Shown here one piece after another: positions 8,712 through 17,012 of a stretch of DNA of 64,000 nucleotides (positions are counted from its first letter, which is position 1; every line of letters begins with the position of its first letter). The notes under the pieces were generated by a model that was given only the letters and a program-made list of their open reading frames with translations, ran no database searches and was not told the origin of the DNA. The position numbers and the translations under genes were made by a program. The stretch lies in assembly GCA_016297005.1 (NCBI GenBank), contig JAEDHK010000002.1, forward strand, positions 124,001 through 188,000, written 5' to 3'. This stretch comes from Clostridia bacterium (lineage in GTDB: Bacteria; Bacillota; Clostridia; Christensenellales; DTU072).

Positions 8712-9017
8712 TCCTCCGTCGCCGAAAGCGACAGAGGACGTTATTGCGCAAACGTGGTACCACCTCTTTTCGCGGCTTGCGCCGCCTCGTTCCGGGCCAG
8801 TCAGCCCCTATCGCTATAACGGGCGACCCCGACTCATCCTACTCGTCCGCCGCGCGGTCCGTTACTCCGCACGATGGGTCCATATCGGACGTATTTTCAG
8901 ATAAGCAGCTCACGGGTGTATTTTCGAACGATCGCTTTCCTTCCGTCTTGCACCGACCGACGTCTCTCTGTCAGGGACATGCGCGTCTACTATTCCCGTT
9001 CAACGCTTTTTGAAGTT
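8712..9017 (-). promoter_or_regulatory. T-box riboswitch leader
   Basis: Read on the minus strand. Stem I starts near 9000: ACGGG pairs with CCCGU closing the specifier loop; AGUA on the 5' side faces GAA on the 3' side; CAGAGAGA and GGUGCAAG form the apical part. The T-box sequence AGGTGGTACCACG is at 8753-8765 and the terminator stem with its T run at about 8706-8739. The variable T in TGGT pairs with discriminator base A. The three bases plus A before the closing stem read UAC-A, hence tyrosine; ACA (Thr) and AAU (Asn) are other registers. Confidence 0.9.
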
Positions 9018-9023
9018 TTTTTA

Positions 9024-9052
9024 AGCATAACAAACTCAAAAACATTTGTCAA
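9024..9052 (-). promoter_or_regulatory. Sigma-A promoter of the T-box transcript
   Basis: Minus strand: TTGACA (9047-9052), 17-base spacer, TATGCT (9024-9029). Transcription would begin near 9017, just before stem I. Confidence 0.75.
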
Positions 9053-9206
9053 TAATTTATCAAAAAAAACTAGATTGGCTCAAAAATATAGGATAATTAC
9101 GTCCGCATAAAACTAAATCTTCTTATTGCGAGTAAAGCCTCCTGATTGGCGGTGCGGTTTGCTCCCTTGAAACAAAACGCAAAGAGCGGTTGGTCGGCGA
9201 ACCTAA

Positions 9207-10373
9207 TTAAAACTTCTTTAATACGGCGACCTTCAAATACAATCCCTCTTCCGCTCCCAATAAGAACGCATGGTCGCGCGCCTGCGTGCGTAATTCAACG
9301 AATCGCACCGGCGTTTTAGCCGCTACGCTCGCCTCCGTCAGCATTTGCATAAAGAGCGGAACGGTAAGATGCTGAGAACAACTGCAAGTCACGAGAGTTC
9401 CGCCGTTATTTAAAAGTTTAAGTGCCTGTGTGTTGATATCACGGTACCCATAATACCCGTTTTTGACAGAATCAACCGTTTTTATGAAAGCGGGCGGATC
9501 GAGAATGATAACGTCGAATTTTTTACCTTCCTTCTTATAGTCTTTGAGCAGTTGGAACACGTCGGCGGCAATGGTAACGACGTTTTTGAAACCATTCATT
9601 GCGGCATTCTTTCGTACGCTCTCCAAAGCCGATTCGCTGATGTCGGCGGCGACGACTTCTTTTGCGCCGTACTTTGCCGCGCACAAAGAAAATCCTCCTT
9701 GATTGCAAAAGCAGTCCAGAACGGTCTTATCTTTTACGTATCTTTTCAGATTGTCTCGATTTTCTTTTTGATCGAGGAAGTAGCCCGTTTTTTGTCCGTT
9801 TTCCACATCGATGCCCATTTTGATACTGTTTTCTTCTATGACGAGATCTTTATTGAGCTTCCCGTACAATAACCCTTTGGTCTGTTGCAGTCCCTCCTTT
9901 TCACGCACGGCCACGTCGCTCCGCTCGTAGATACAAGCAGGGTGAAAAAGATCGACCAAAATATCCACGATCATTTGCTTCCGCACTTCCATACCGAGGG
10001 CTAAAAACTGTACGCTTAGATGGTCGCCGTACTTATCGACGATAAGGGCAGGCAAAAGATCGCTTTCGCCGAAAACGACGCGGTAACTGTCGCCGTATCC
10101 CAAACTTTCGCGGTATTCTTTGGCCATTTTTATCCTGTTATAAAAAAATTCCCGATCCACCGGAGTCTCGTCGCGGGAGAGGATACGAACCAAAATTTTT
10201 GATTTATGATTAATAAATCCGTACCCGACGAACCGTCCGTCGAAGGCCTGTACGCGAGCGATACTGCCCTGCGCGTCTTTTCCTTCGATCCTGGACACCT
10301 CGTTGGCGTACACCCAAGGATGAAATTGCATAATGCGCTTTTCTTCCCCTTTTTTCAGCGTAACGGTATACAT
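9207..10373 (-). CDS. RlmI-like class I rRNA (cytosine-C5) methyltransferase
   Basis: 388 residues, the size of RlmI (YccW). An N-terminal PUA domain (KGEEKRIMQFHPWVYANEV) precedes a SAM-dependent methyltransferase domain with DCFCNQGGFSLCAA (motif I), VVAADISESAL, ILDPPAFIK (motif IV) and CSCSQHL (catalytic Cys region). RlmI methylates C1962 of 23S rRNA in E. coli. The ATG at 10373 is preferred to the longer reading from 10427 because it comes one base after the stop of trmB with AAGGA just upstream, whereas the extension runs back into trmB. Last gene of a five-gene overlapping operon. Confidence 0.9.
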   Translation of the reverse strand: MYTVTLKKGEEKRIMQFHPWVYANEVSRIEGKDAQGSIARVQAFDGRFVGYGFINHKSKILVRILSRDETPVDREFFYNRIKMAKEYRESLGYGDSYRVVFGESDLLPALIVDKYGDHLSVQFLALGMEVRKQMIVDILVDLFHPACIYERSDVAVREKEGLQQTKGLLYGKLNKDLVIEENSIKMGIDVENGQKTGYFLDQKENRDNLKRYVKDKTVLDCFCNQGGFSLCAAKYGAKEVVAADISESALESVRKNAAMNGFKNVVTIAADVFQLLKDYKKEGKKFDVIILDPPAFIKTVDSVKNGYYGYRDINTQALKLLNNGGTLVTCSCSQHLTVPLFMQMLTEASVAAKTPVRFVELRTQARDHAFLLGAEEGLYLKVAVLKKF

Positions 10374-10374
10374 T

Positions 10375-11061
10375 TTATTCCTTCTTTTCGGCGATGATTT
10401 CGTAAATAGGTAAGCCCATATTGACAAATCGCCTTTCGTATTCTGTCTGGATATTGATTTCGATCAGATCGCTCCGATAAAGATCAGTCTCGGCACGCAA
10501 CACGTTGAATCCGCTTTCCGCGAATTGTTCTTTCGAGTACTCGAAAAAATCCCGGCTGTCCGTCTTTAAATAGATCTTTCCGCCGGGGACGAGCATTTCT
10601 TGATACAACGCCAAAAACCGCGGATGCGTCAGCCGTTGCCGAACGTACGGACCTTTGGGAAGGGGCGTGGAAAAATTAAGAAAAATTTCCTGCACTGAAC
10701 CGGGACGGAAATAGCGAGGCAAAACTTCGCATGGGGAGTGCAGAAACAAAAGATTGGTTGGTTGCGGCTCGGCCGCGTCGGCCGCCATCAAAGCGGAAAC
10801 GATAATATTCGCGTTTCGTTCTACGGCGACAAGGTTTTTCTCGGGGTTCCTGCGAGAAAATTCCACCGCAAAAGAGCCTTTTCCGCAGCCGATCTCCAAG
10901 CTGACGGGGAGATCTTTCTGAAAATGCTTCGACCAATCGAAATAGGCTTTCTCCTGTACGGCAACCAAGGCGTTTTGCGAAGAAGCCGGGGCGGTGGGGA
11001 GCAAAAATCTCCTGCACCGCTCCAAGTGAGCGTCTAAATTATGCTTTCGTCTTTGTCTCAT
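10375..11061 (-). CDS. trmB: tRNA (guanine-N7)-methyltransferase
   Basis: 228 residues. SLEIGCGKGSFAVEF is the SAM-binding motif I of TrmB, which makes m7G46 in tRNA. LTHPRFLALYQEMLVPGGKIYLKTDSRDFFEYS matches the C-terminal half well. The hallmark FSDPWPKKRH of the family is changed to FSTPLPKGPY, losing the Asp and Trp. That loop is normally needed for tRNA recognition and catalysis, so the enzyme is either a divergent branch or altered in specificity. The start overlaps the stop of the aminotransferase by four bases (ATGA), which indicates translational coupling. Confidence 0.85.
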   Translation of the reverse strand: MRQRRKHNLDAHLERCRRFLLPTAPASSQNALVAVQEKAYFDWSKHFQKDLPVSLEIGCGKGSFAVEFSRRNPEKNLVAVERNANIIVSALMAADAAEPQPTNLLFLHSPCEVLPRYFRPGSVQEIFLNFSTPLPKGPYVRQRLTHPRFLALYQEMLVPGGKIYLKTDSRDFFEYSKEQFAESGFNVLRAETDLYRSDLIEINIQTEYERRFVNMGLPIYEIIAEKKE

Positions 11062-12242
11062 TTTTCGTAAGTAGCAAAGAGCGCTTTAAAGGCGGGCAAA
11101 GACCGGACGATCATGTCGTAAGAAACGCAATAAGAAATGCGTACAAAACCGGGCGCGCCGAAAGTATCTCCGGGGACAAGGAGCAGGCCGAAGTTCTTGG
11201 CTCTGTCAGAAAAGGCGTTAGCGTCCGGCTCCGGCGTTTTCATCATCAGATAAAAGGCACCTTGCGGTTTAATACACTCGAACCCGATCTCCGTCAGCGA
11301 CGAATACAGAAGTTTTCTGTTCTTGTCATACGCAGCCACGTCGGCGGGAGCGTCCACGCAATCAAGCAGGATCCGCTGAAAAAGGTGGGGCGCACAGACG
11401 TAGCCGAGAGCTCGACCGGCGCCGCATACGGCATAATACAGTTCTTGCGCCTGCCGCGCTTTCGGACTGACGGCGATATAACCGATTCTTTCGCCGGGGA
11501 GAGACAACGACTTGCTGTAACTGTAACAGACCACGACGTCGTCGTAATAATTCATCAGATACGGCACGAACACGCCGTCATACACGATTTCTCTATACGG
11601 CTCATCCGAAATAAGAAAGATCGGGTGCCCATACTCTTTTTCTTTGTCGCCCAAAAGTGCACAAAGAGCTTTGATTTCTTCTTCGGAATAGACTGCGCCG
11701 GACGGATTATTGGGGGAGTTGATAATAACGCCCTTGGTGTTTTCGTCGATCAATTTTGCGGCCGCCTGCAAATTCATTTTGCAGTCGTCTTTCATCGGAA
11801 CCACGCGTAAAGCAGCTCCCGTGGCTTCGGTAAAAACGGTATACTCGGGAAAGAACGGCGCAAAACAGAGGAAGTTGTCTCCATCCTCTTTCAATGCTTT
11901 CAGCGTAATGCAAAGAGCCGCCGCCGCGCCCACGGTCAGATAGATGAGATCGGGGCTCACGAGCACGTTATGGCACTTCTCGATATGAGCGGCAACGGCC
12001 TTTCTGACGTCCGGGTCGCCCTGTGCGGAAGAGTAGCCGTGCAAAACGGTGCTCTTGGGCATGTCGATCTGTTTCTGAATGGATTCTTTAACGATCGCAG
12101 GGGCAGGCACGCTGGGGTTGCCTAACGAAAAGTCGTATACCTTATCGGCGCCTTCTTTGGCGGCGAGCTGTTTTCCGAACTCAAACAATTCCCGAATGAC
12201 GGAGCGGTTGCTCCCCAAACGGTGCATTTTTTCATTGAACAT
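11058..12242 (-). CDS. Class I/II pyridoxal-phosphate aminotransferase
   Basis: 394 residues, fold type I. Recognisable parts: YDFSLGNPSVPAP at the start, NSPNNPSGAVY for PLP and substrate binding, SDEPYREIVYD, and the Schiff-base lysine in SYSKSLSLPGERIGY. It resembles aspartate/aromatic aminotransferases (AspC/PatA group) and will transfer an amino group between an amino acid and 2-oxoglutarate; the substrate is not evident. AAAGGAG lies 12 bases before the start, inside the end of the oxidoreductase gene. It overlaps trmB by four bases. Confidence 0.92.
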   Translation of the reverse strand: MFNEKMHRLGSNRSVIRELFEFGKQLAAKEGADKVYDFSLGNPSVPAPAIVKESIQKQIDMPKSTVLHGYSSAQGDPDVRKAVAAHIEKCHNVLVSPDLIYLTVGAAAALCITLKALKEDGDNFLCFAPFFPEYTVFTEATGAALRVVPMKDDCKMNLQAAAKLIDENTKGVIINSPNNPSGAVYSEEEIKALCALLGDKEKEYGHPIFLISDEPYREIVYDGVFVPYLMNYYDDVVVCYSYSKSLSLPGERIGYIAVSPKARQAQELYYAVCGAGRALGYVCAPHLFQRILLDCVDAPADVAAYDKNRKLLYSSLTEIGFECIKPQGAFYLMMKTPEPDANAFSDRAKNFGLLLVPGDTFGAPGFVRISYCVSYDMIVRSLPAFKALFATYEK

Positions 12243-12245
12243 GAT

Positions 12246-13382
12246 TTATTGTTTCTCCTTTTTCTCGGCGTCGGCCTTTTCTTTTAAGATCTTCGCGTAC
12301 TCTTCGTCGTCGAAGGGCAAAGAAACAGACTCCTTACGCCAGTTCGATAAGTAAATCCCATTGATCAGCGTCAGCGCGCAAAGGCCCTCTTCCCCCCGGG
12401 CTACCAGGAGGTCTCTGTTTCCGCTGTCGACAGCCTTCCCGAAGGCTTCGATTACGCGCCATTGCTGTCCGTAAATAAGGTCGACCGCTTTGCGGATCGG
12501 ACCGTAGCCGTATCGATAGGTGCGCATGGGCGTCGAACCGTACCCCCGGGTGGTCTCCGCGTTGACTTGCGGCTCCGACTTTTTAAGGATGGTATAGGTC
12601 ATCTTCCAGCTGGTAATGACGATGGTACCCTTCGTACCGACGATGGTAAAACGGTTTTCGCCGGGCAGTTCGTGCGTGGACGCGCAGAAATAGCAATCGA
12701 AGTCCTTATATCCGAACACGGCATACAGATCGTTTTCCGTGCTGATATTTCTTCCCACAGTGCGACAAGACGACGTTATCCTCTCCGGCATACCGAGCAA
12801 CCATTGCACAAGATCGAGCTGATGCACGCATTGATTGATGAGCGTACCGCCGCCCTCTCCGGACCAACTTGCTCTCCAACCTCCCTGGTTATAATATGCC
12901 TGTGAACGGTACCAGTCCGTAATGACGTAGTTTGCGCGCTGTATCTTGCCGATCGCGCCGCTCTCTATCAATTCTTTCGCCTTACGGTACATCCGATTGG
13001 TACGTTGATTGAACATCATCCCGAAAAACACTTCCGGATGCGCCTTAGCCGTTTCAATGACCGACTTCGCTTCCAACGTGGTAACGGTCAGCGGTTTTTC
13101 TACCACGGTATGTAATCCCGCCGTAATACAATCTTTCGCGATCTGTCCGTGAAAATAGTGCGGAACGGCGATCATGACGGCCTTACATACGCCCGACTCA
13201 ATCAAATCCTTATGATTATAAAATCCTTTGACGGAAGGATGCTTTTTGCAAAAATCATCCACCTTTTTCTTATCCACGTCGCAAACGGCGACCAGTCTGG
13301 ATCCTTTCATTCTGCCGGCAGCCAGATTGCCGGCGTGTTTTCCACCCATTCTTCCGATGCCGATAACAGCAAAATCAGCCAT
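12246..13382 (-). CDS. Gfo/Idh/MocA family NAD(P)-dependent oxidoreductase
   Basis: 378 residues. Rossmann start VIGIGRMGGKHAGN, the EKPLTV motif (catalytic Lys of this family) near residue 100, and GGGTLINQCVHQLDLVQWLLG with the conserved His-Asp of the C-terminal domain. Such enzymes oxidise or epimerise sugars and inositols; the substrate is unknown. The C-terminus ends in a charged KEKADAEKKEKQ tail. The start overlaps the end of the GDPD gene by eight bases and has AAGGAG upstream, so the two are coupled. Confidence 0.92.
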   Translation of the reverse strand: MADFAVIGIGRMGGKHAGNLAAGRMKGSRLVAVCDVDKKKVDDFCKKHPSVKGFYNHKDLIESGVCKAVMIAVPHYFHGQIAKDCITAGLHTVVEKPLTVTTLEAKSVIETAKAHPEVFFGMMFNQRTNRMYRKAKELIESGAIGKIQRANYVITDWYRSQAYYNQGGWRASWSGEGGGTLINQCVHQLDLVQWLLGMPERITSSCRTVGRNISTENDLYAVFGYKDFDCYFCASTHELPGENRFTIVGTKGTIVITSWKMTYTILKKSEPQVNAETTRGYGSTPMRTYRYGYGPIRKAVDLIYGQQWRVIEAFGKAVDSGNRDLLVARGEEGLCALTLINGIYLSNWRKESVSLPFDDEEYAKILKEKADAEKKEKQ

Positions 13383-14028
13383 TTAGTAATCTCTCCTTAA
13401 AATATTTTTTTGCTTCTCGCGGACAATGCGTCGTCAGGTTCGAAAAGTTGTAACAAGACAGCTTTTCGAGGGCGATGGGATCGTCCACCGTGTAGACGGA
13501 CAAAGCAAGCCCCGCGTCCGCCGCCGCGGCATAAAATCCCGGTTCCGTCCACTTATAATTGATATTCAGTCCCACGACGCGCTCGCCGTGCTTTTTTAAA
13601 GCCTCTTTCAAAACCTCGGCGTCCTCCGGCACCGGTCGCAATCCCTTGCAGAAGGGATATACGTTGGCATATAGCACCCCGGCCGAAAGTTTTTTTGCCT
13701 CCTTGGGAGACACGTTTCCGGTATAGATAATCTGTTCGTCCATTCCCATAGACAAGACGAGATCCTGCACTTTCTCAAATATGCCGTGTTCTTTTACGTC
13801 GAGATTGATCTTGACGTTCTTTTCTTTGGCGACGGAAAGCGCTTCCGCCAAAGCAGTCTTTTTCTGCGGAAAGAGCGAAGGAAAATGCGACAGGTACAGA
13901 CATCCTTTCCTATACCGCACGTCCACTTCGAACGCGTCGGCCGAGATCCGTCCGCTTCCGACCGCTTCTAAATAATCTCTGCCGTTTGGTTTCGTTTTTT
14001 GCGCACCGCTGTGCGCTGTGATCAACAT
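13375..14028 (-). CDS. Glycerophosphodiester phosphodiesterase family protein (cytosolic)
   Basis: 217 residues without a signal peptide. It keeps the outline of the GDPD TIM barrel: ITAHSG in place of AHRG, AFEVDVRYRKG with the metal-binding Glu and Asp, LSHFPSLF for the second catalytic His, and INLDVKE. The family hydrolyses glycerophosphodiesters to glycerol-3-phosphate and an alcohol. The replacement of Arg in the HRG motif and the short length make a divergent substrate possible. First gene of the operon 14028-9207; AGAGGG lies close before the ATG. Confidence 0.8.
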   Translation of the reverse strand: MLITAHSGAQKTKPNGRDYLEAVGSGRISADAFEVDVRYRKGCLYLSHFPSLFPQKKTALAEALSVAKEKNVKINLDVKEHGIFEKVQDLVLSMGMDEQIIYTGNVSPKEAKKLSAGVLYANVYPFCKGLRPVPEDAEVLKEALKKHGERVVGLNINYKWTEPGFYAAAADAGLALSVYTVDDPIALEKLSCYNFSNLTTHCPREAKKYFKERLLNG

Positions 14029-14186
14029 CCCTCTTCGTTCTCCCTGAAAATGCCGTCAGAAATCGACAACTAAATACATTATACATGCGCGCATAGCAAA
14101 ATGCAAGCCACTTTTTACATCCTTTTGCCCCTTTTCGTCTTCTTGTATGCAGTCGGAATCAATAAAAACCGATTTTCAGTCATGTA

Positions 14187-14215
14187 TTGATTTTCCTGAA
14201 AAAAAAGTTTAAAAT
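14187..14215 (+). promoter_or_regulatory. Promoter ending at a start codon (possible leaderless transcript)
   Basis: TTGATT (14187-14192), 17 bases, TAAAAT (14210-14215). The expected start of transcription at about 14222 falls at the ATG at 14223, and there is no Shine-Dalgarno sequence. Confidence 0.45.
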
Positions 14216-14222
14216 AATATTC

Positions 14223-15134
14223 ATGAGAAAAGAAAGCACCGAATTGAACGTAAAGGCTCCCAAAGTCAGAACCGCCGTCCTGACGAGAAAAATCGGGAGC
14301 AGAATCAAAAACTTTTTTACCTATAATCCGCCCGGCAGAAATCCCCGCGTATGGGAACTGGACCTTCTGCGCGGAATTATGATGCTTGCCGTCACTCTCG
14401 ATCACATCTTACTGTTCCTGTATGAGTGGCAATTCATAAATTTCAATACCGAAATCGGTCAAAGAATAATGGATTTTGCTTATCTCTATCGTAACGGCTC
14501 TTTCCGGGACGCCATGCAACCGCTCTCATTGTTTTTGTTTTCTTTTCTTGCCGGTCTGAATTGTCGATTTACTCGAAGCAGTTTTCGTCGGGTGCTGAAA
14601 TTCTGGATCTTTTGCGCCCTTTTCATGGGTGGGTTCGCCCTTATTAAGGTCATCTTTCCAAATATGCTCGCCGTTTATCTCATTTTTAATATCGTCACCG
14701 TTCTCGCCATATCTTTCACTGTCTGGTGGCTCTTGGACCTCGTCAAATTACCCGCCTGGATACGGGCCTCGATCGGTACCGTCCTGATCGTCATCGGTAT
14801 GGTATGCTACTACAAATATTTTGCTGAATCGGAAGATTTTTACGTGCAAAACGAGTTTTTGGCGCTTATGGTCTATAACAGACACGGGTTTGAAATGTCC
14901 GCCAATAATTTTGAGCCCCTTCTTCCCCATCTCGGTTGGTTTTTGATCGGCGGCGTCATCGGTATGTTCGCTTATCCCGACAATAAAACCCACTGTAAAC
15001 AGATCTATCCGCCCAAGCCGTTACGGCCCTTGCTCCTTATCGGAAAGCACTCGCTCTTCTTCTATCTTACCGGCCCCGTTATTATCCTCGCTCCGTTGTG
15101 GCTCGTCGTGTTGATCGTCGGTTTATTCCTATAA
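14223..15134 (+). CDS. DUF1624 / heparan-alpha-glucosaminide acetyltransferase-like membrane protein
   Basis: 303 residues. After a basic N-terminal tail come WELDLLRGIMMLAVTLDHILLFLYEW, the start of the HGSNAT/DUF1624 catalytic domain (with the conserved D-x-x-R-G and following D-H), and six to seven more membrane helices, ending with HSLFFYLTGPVIIL. Eukaryotic relatives acetylate glucosamine across the lysosomal membrane; bacterial ones are uncharacterised, presumably modifying envelope sugars. The ATG at 14223 is chosen over a TTG at 14187 because the TTG lies in the likely -35 element. The gene stands alone and converges on mgtE. Confidence 0.85.
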   Translation: MRKESTELNVKAPKVRTAVLTRKIGSRIKNFFTYNPPGRNPRVWELDLLRGIMMLAVTLDHILLFLYEWQFINFNTEIGQRIMDFAYLYRNGSFRDAMQPLSLFLFSFLAGLNCRFTRSSFRRVLKFWIFCALFMGGFALIKVIFPNMLAVYLIFNIVTVLAISFTVWWLLDLVKLPAWIRASIGTVLIVIGMVCYYKYFAESEDFYVQNEFLALMVYNRHGFEMSANNFEPLLPHLGWFLIGGVIGMFAYPDNKTHCKQIYPPKPLRPLLLIGKHSLFFYLTGPVIILAPLWLVVLIVGLFL

Positions 15135-15155
15135 TCTCAAAATAATTAACGCATT

Positions 15156-15200
15156 AAAACAAAAGCCCTCTCGCTTCGCTACGAAAGGGCTTTTGTTTTA
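15156..15200. terminator. Bidirectional terminator between DUF1624 gene and mgtE
   Basis: AAAACAAAAGCCCT pairs with AGGGCTTTTGTTTT; the T-rich arm serves the plus transcript and, read in reverse, the mgtE transcript. Confidence 0.85.
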
Positions 15201-15208
15201 TAATAAGT

Positions 15209-16567
15209 CTATCCCAAGATTGAGACGGCAAGACCGCAATATAGGATCAAAGAAAGAGCGTCGACAATAGTCGTAATGAACGGGCTGGCAACGACGGCCG
15301 GATCGAGCTTGACCTTTTTAGCAAGCATCGGCAGCATGCATCCGACCAACTTAGCGATTACGACGGTACACATTAAAGCAAGAGACACGACCAAGCAGGT
15401 AAAGGGCGTATAGTCCTTATACCCGAAAAGCAGATTGTCTATGAGCATCAATTTACCAAAGCACGCCACCGCCAAAGAAACGGCCAAAAGGAGCGAGGCT
15501 CTGATTTCTTTCCATAACACGCGGAACGCGTCTTTTGTAGTAATCTCGTTCAGCGCAAGAGAACGAATAACGGTGACCGACGCCTGAGAGCCGGCGTTAC
15601 CGCCCGTGTCCATAATCATCGGCACGCAGGCAAAAAGCACCGAACTGATCAGGGATAATTTACCTTCGAACGTATTCAGAATAAGACCGGTAAACGTGGC
15701 CGAAACCATAAGAACAAGCAACCACGGAATGCGGTTTCGCCAGATGGCGAAGACGCTCGTCTTCAAATAGGGCTTATCGCTCGGCTTAACGGCGGCCATC
15801 TTAGCGATATCTTCGGTGTTCTCTTCCTGCAAGACGTCCATAGCGTCGTCGATGGTAATGATACCGACCAATCTTACTTCGCTGTCCACAACGGGGATTG
15901 CCAGAAAAGAATACTTATCGAACATCTGCGCGGCCGTTTCTTTATCGGCATGCGTTTCAATATAAATAACGTGATCCTCCATGATGTCTTCTACTTTCGT
16001 TTCATACGAATGGAGCAAAAGATCTTTGACCGTAACAAGTCCCAGCAAGTGTCGACAATCGTCGATAACGTAACAAGTATAAACCGTCTCTTTATCGATA
16101 CCGTTTTTTCTGATCTGCGCGAAGCTCTCCTCGACCGTCATCGTCGGATAGAGATAGACGTACTCGGTCGTCATGATTGAGCCGGCGCTGTCCTCAGGAT
16201 ATTGTAAAATAGTATTGATGGCCGATCTCGTCTCTGCGTCTGCCTGTTGCAAAATACGCCTGACTATGCTTGCCGGCATCTCTTCGATAAGATCAACGGC
16301 GTCGTCGACGTACAGTTCGTCCATAATCTGCTTTAATTCTTTATCGGAAAAGCGCCTGATCAGGATTTCTTGCAGGTCGCTGTCCATCTCGACGAACGTT
16401 TCCGCCGCAAGATCTTTCGGGAGCAGGCGAAAAACGACGGGAAGATCGCTCTCGTCCACCTCGGACAGAATATGCGCAACGTCCGCTCCGTTCATTTCGG
16501 AAAGAATCGGTTTCAGTTCTTTAAAATTCCTTTGTTCAAGAAGAGAAAAAATAATTTGCTCATCCAT
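15209..16567 (-). CDS. mgtE: Magnesium transporter MgtE
   Basis: 452 residues with all family parts: N-terminal superhelical MgtE_N domain (residues about 5-125), two CBS domains (about 130-250), the connecting helix, and five membrane helices with the pore motif DTGGNAGSQ near 330. The cytosolic domains sense Mg2+ and close the pore at high concentration. The ATG at 16567 has CGGAGG six bases upstream; a reading from 16606 would run through that ribosome site. The transcript has its own strong promoter 190 bases upstream and a leader ORF, so expression is probably also controlled before translation. Confidence 0.95.
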   Translation of the reverse strand: MDEQIIFSLLEQRNFKELKPILSEMNGADVAHILSEVDESDLPVVFRLLPKDLAAETFVEMDSDLQEILIRRFSDKELKQIMDELYVDDAVDLIEEMPASIVRRILQQADAETRSAINTILQYPEDSAGSIMTTEYVYLYPTMTVEESFAQIRKNGIDKETVYTCYVIDDCRHLLGLVTVKDLLLHSYETKVEDIMEDHVIYIETHADKETAAQMFDKYSFLAIPVVDSEVRLVGIITIDDAMDVLQEENTEDIAKMAAVKPSDKPYLKTSVFAIWRNRIPWLLVLMVSATFTGLILNTFEGKLSLISSVLFACVPMIMDTGGNAGSQASVTVIRSLALNEITTKDAFRVLWKEIRASLLLAVSLAVACFGKLMLIDNLLFGYKDYTPFTCLVVSLALMCTVVIAKLVGCMLPMLAKKVKLDPAVVASPFITTIVDALSLILYCGLAVSILG

Positions 16568-16638
16568 GATAACCTCCGTTACAGTTGAAGTCGTAAATCG
16601 GGGCACAGGGGCAAAAGGTTATTTATTAAAAAAGGCTT

Positions 16639-16725
16639 TTATCGTACGGCACAAACAAATGTCCCCCATAACGGAACGTCGCCCAAATAACCGCTCTCTG
16701 TGCCCGTGCTACTTGCGGGTTCCAT
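16639..16725 (-). CDS. Leader peptide ORF upstream of mgtE
   Basis: 28 codons from the ATG at 16725, seven bases after AAGGAGG; an ATG at 16731 is too close to that site. The product begins MEPASSTGTESG and is rich in Ser, Thr and Gly. The location between promoter and mgtE and the strong ribosome site fit a regulatory leader peptide, as mgtL does for mgtA in enterobacteria (whose peptide also starts MEP). GGGCACAG in the ORF (about 16698-16705) can pair with CTGTGCCC just before mgtE. Function is inference. Confidence 0.55.
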   Translation of the reverse strand: MEPASSTGTESGYLGDVPLWGTFVCAVR

Positions 16726-16756
16726 CTGCATGCCTCCTTAAATTTTTTTCACTAAC

Positions 16757-16785
16757 ATTATACTCATCGTCATTTTTTCTGTCAA
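16757..16785 (-). promoter_or_regulatory. Consensus sigma-A promoter of mgtE
   Basis: Minus strand TTGACA (16780-16785), exactly 17 bases, TATAAT (16757-16762): a perfect consensus promoter. Confidence 0.85.
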
Positions 16786-16855
16786 CCTGCAAGAAGAAAA
16801 CTTTTCCCTCTCCGGACTCATTTTTTCTTTTCTCTCAAAACAATAAAAATTTCGC

Positions 16856-16884
16856 TTGCTTTTTTACGAAACACATGTTATAAT
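16856..16884 (+). promoter_or_regulatory. Promoter of tRNA-Val
   Basis: TTGCTT (16856-16861), 17 bases, TATAAT (16879-16884), twelve bases before the tRNA. Confidence 0.75.
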
Positions 16885-16895
16885 GCAAACGCTTT

Positions 16896-16971
16896 GGGAT
16901 ATTAACTCAGCTGGTAGAGTGTCTTCTTGACGTGGAGAAAGTCAGCGGTTCGAGTCCGTTATATCCCACCA
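16896..16971 (+). tRNA. tRNA-Val (anticodon GAC)
   Basis: 76 bases with the CCA end encoded. Acceptor GGGATAT pairs with ATATCCC, D arm ACTC/GAGT, anticodon loop TTGACGT with GAC at 34-36 (reads GUC/GUU), T loop TTCGAGT. Confidence 0.93.
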
Positions 16972-16974
16972 AAA

Positions 16975-17010
16975 AGGACCTAAGACGAACTTGTCTTAGG
17001 TTCTTTTTTA
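16975..17010 (+). terminator. Terminator of tRNA-Val
   Basis: GGACCTAAGAC pairs with GTCTTAGGTTC, followed by TTTTTT. Confidence 0.85.
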
Positions 17011-17012
17011 TA

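Noticed and set aside
16568..16725. M-box (ykoK) magnesium riboswitch before mgtE
   Set aside because: The conserved M-box segments were not seen; the region codes for a short ORF instead.
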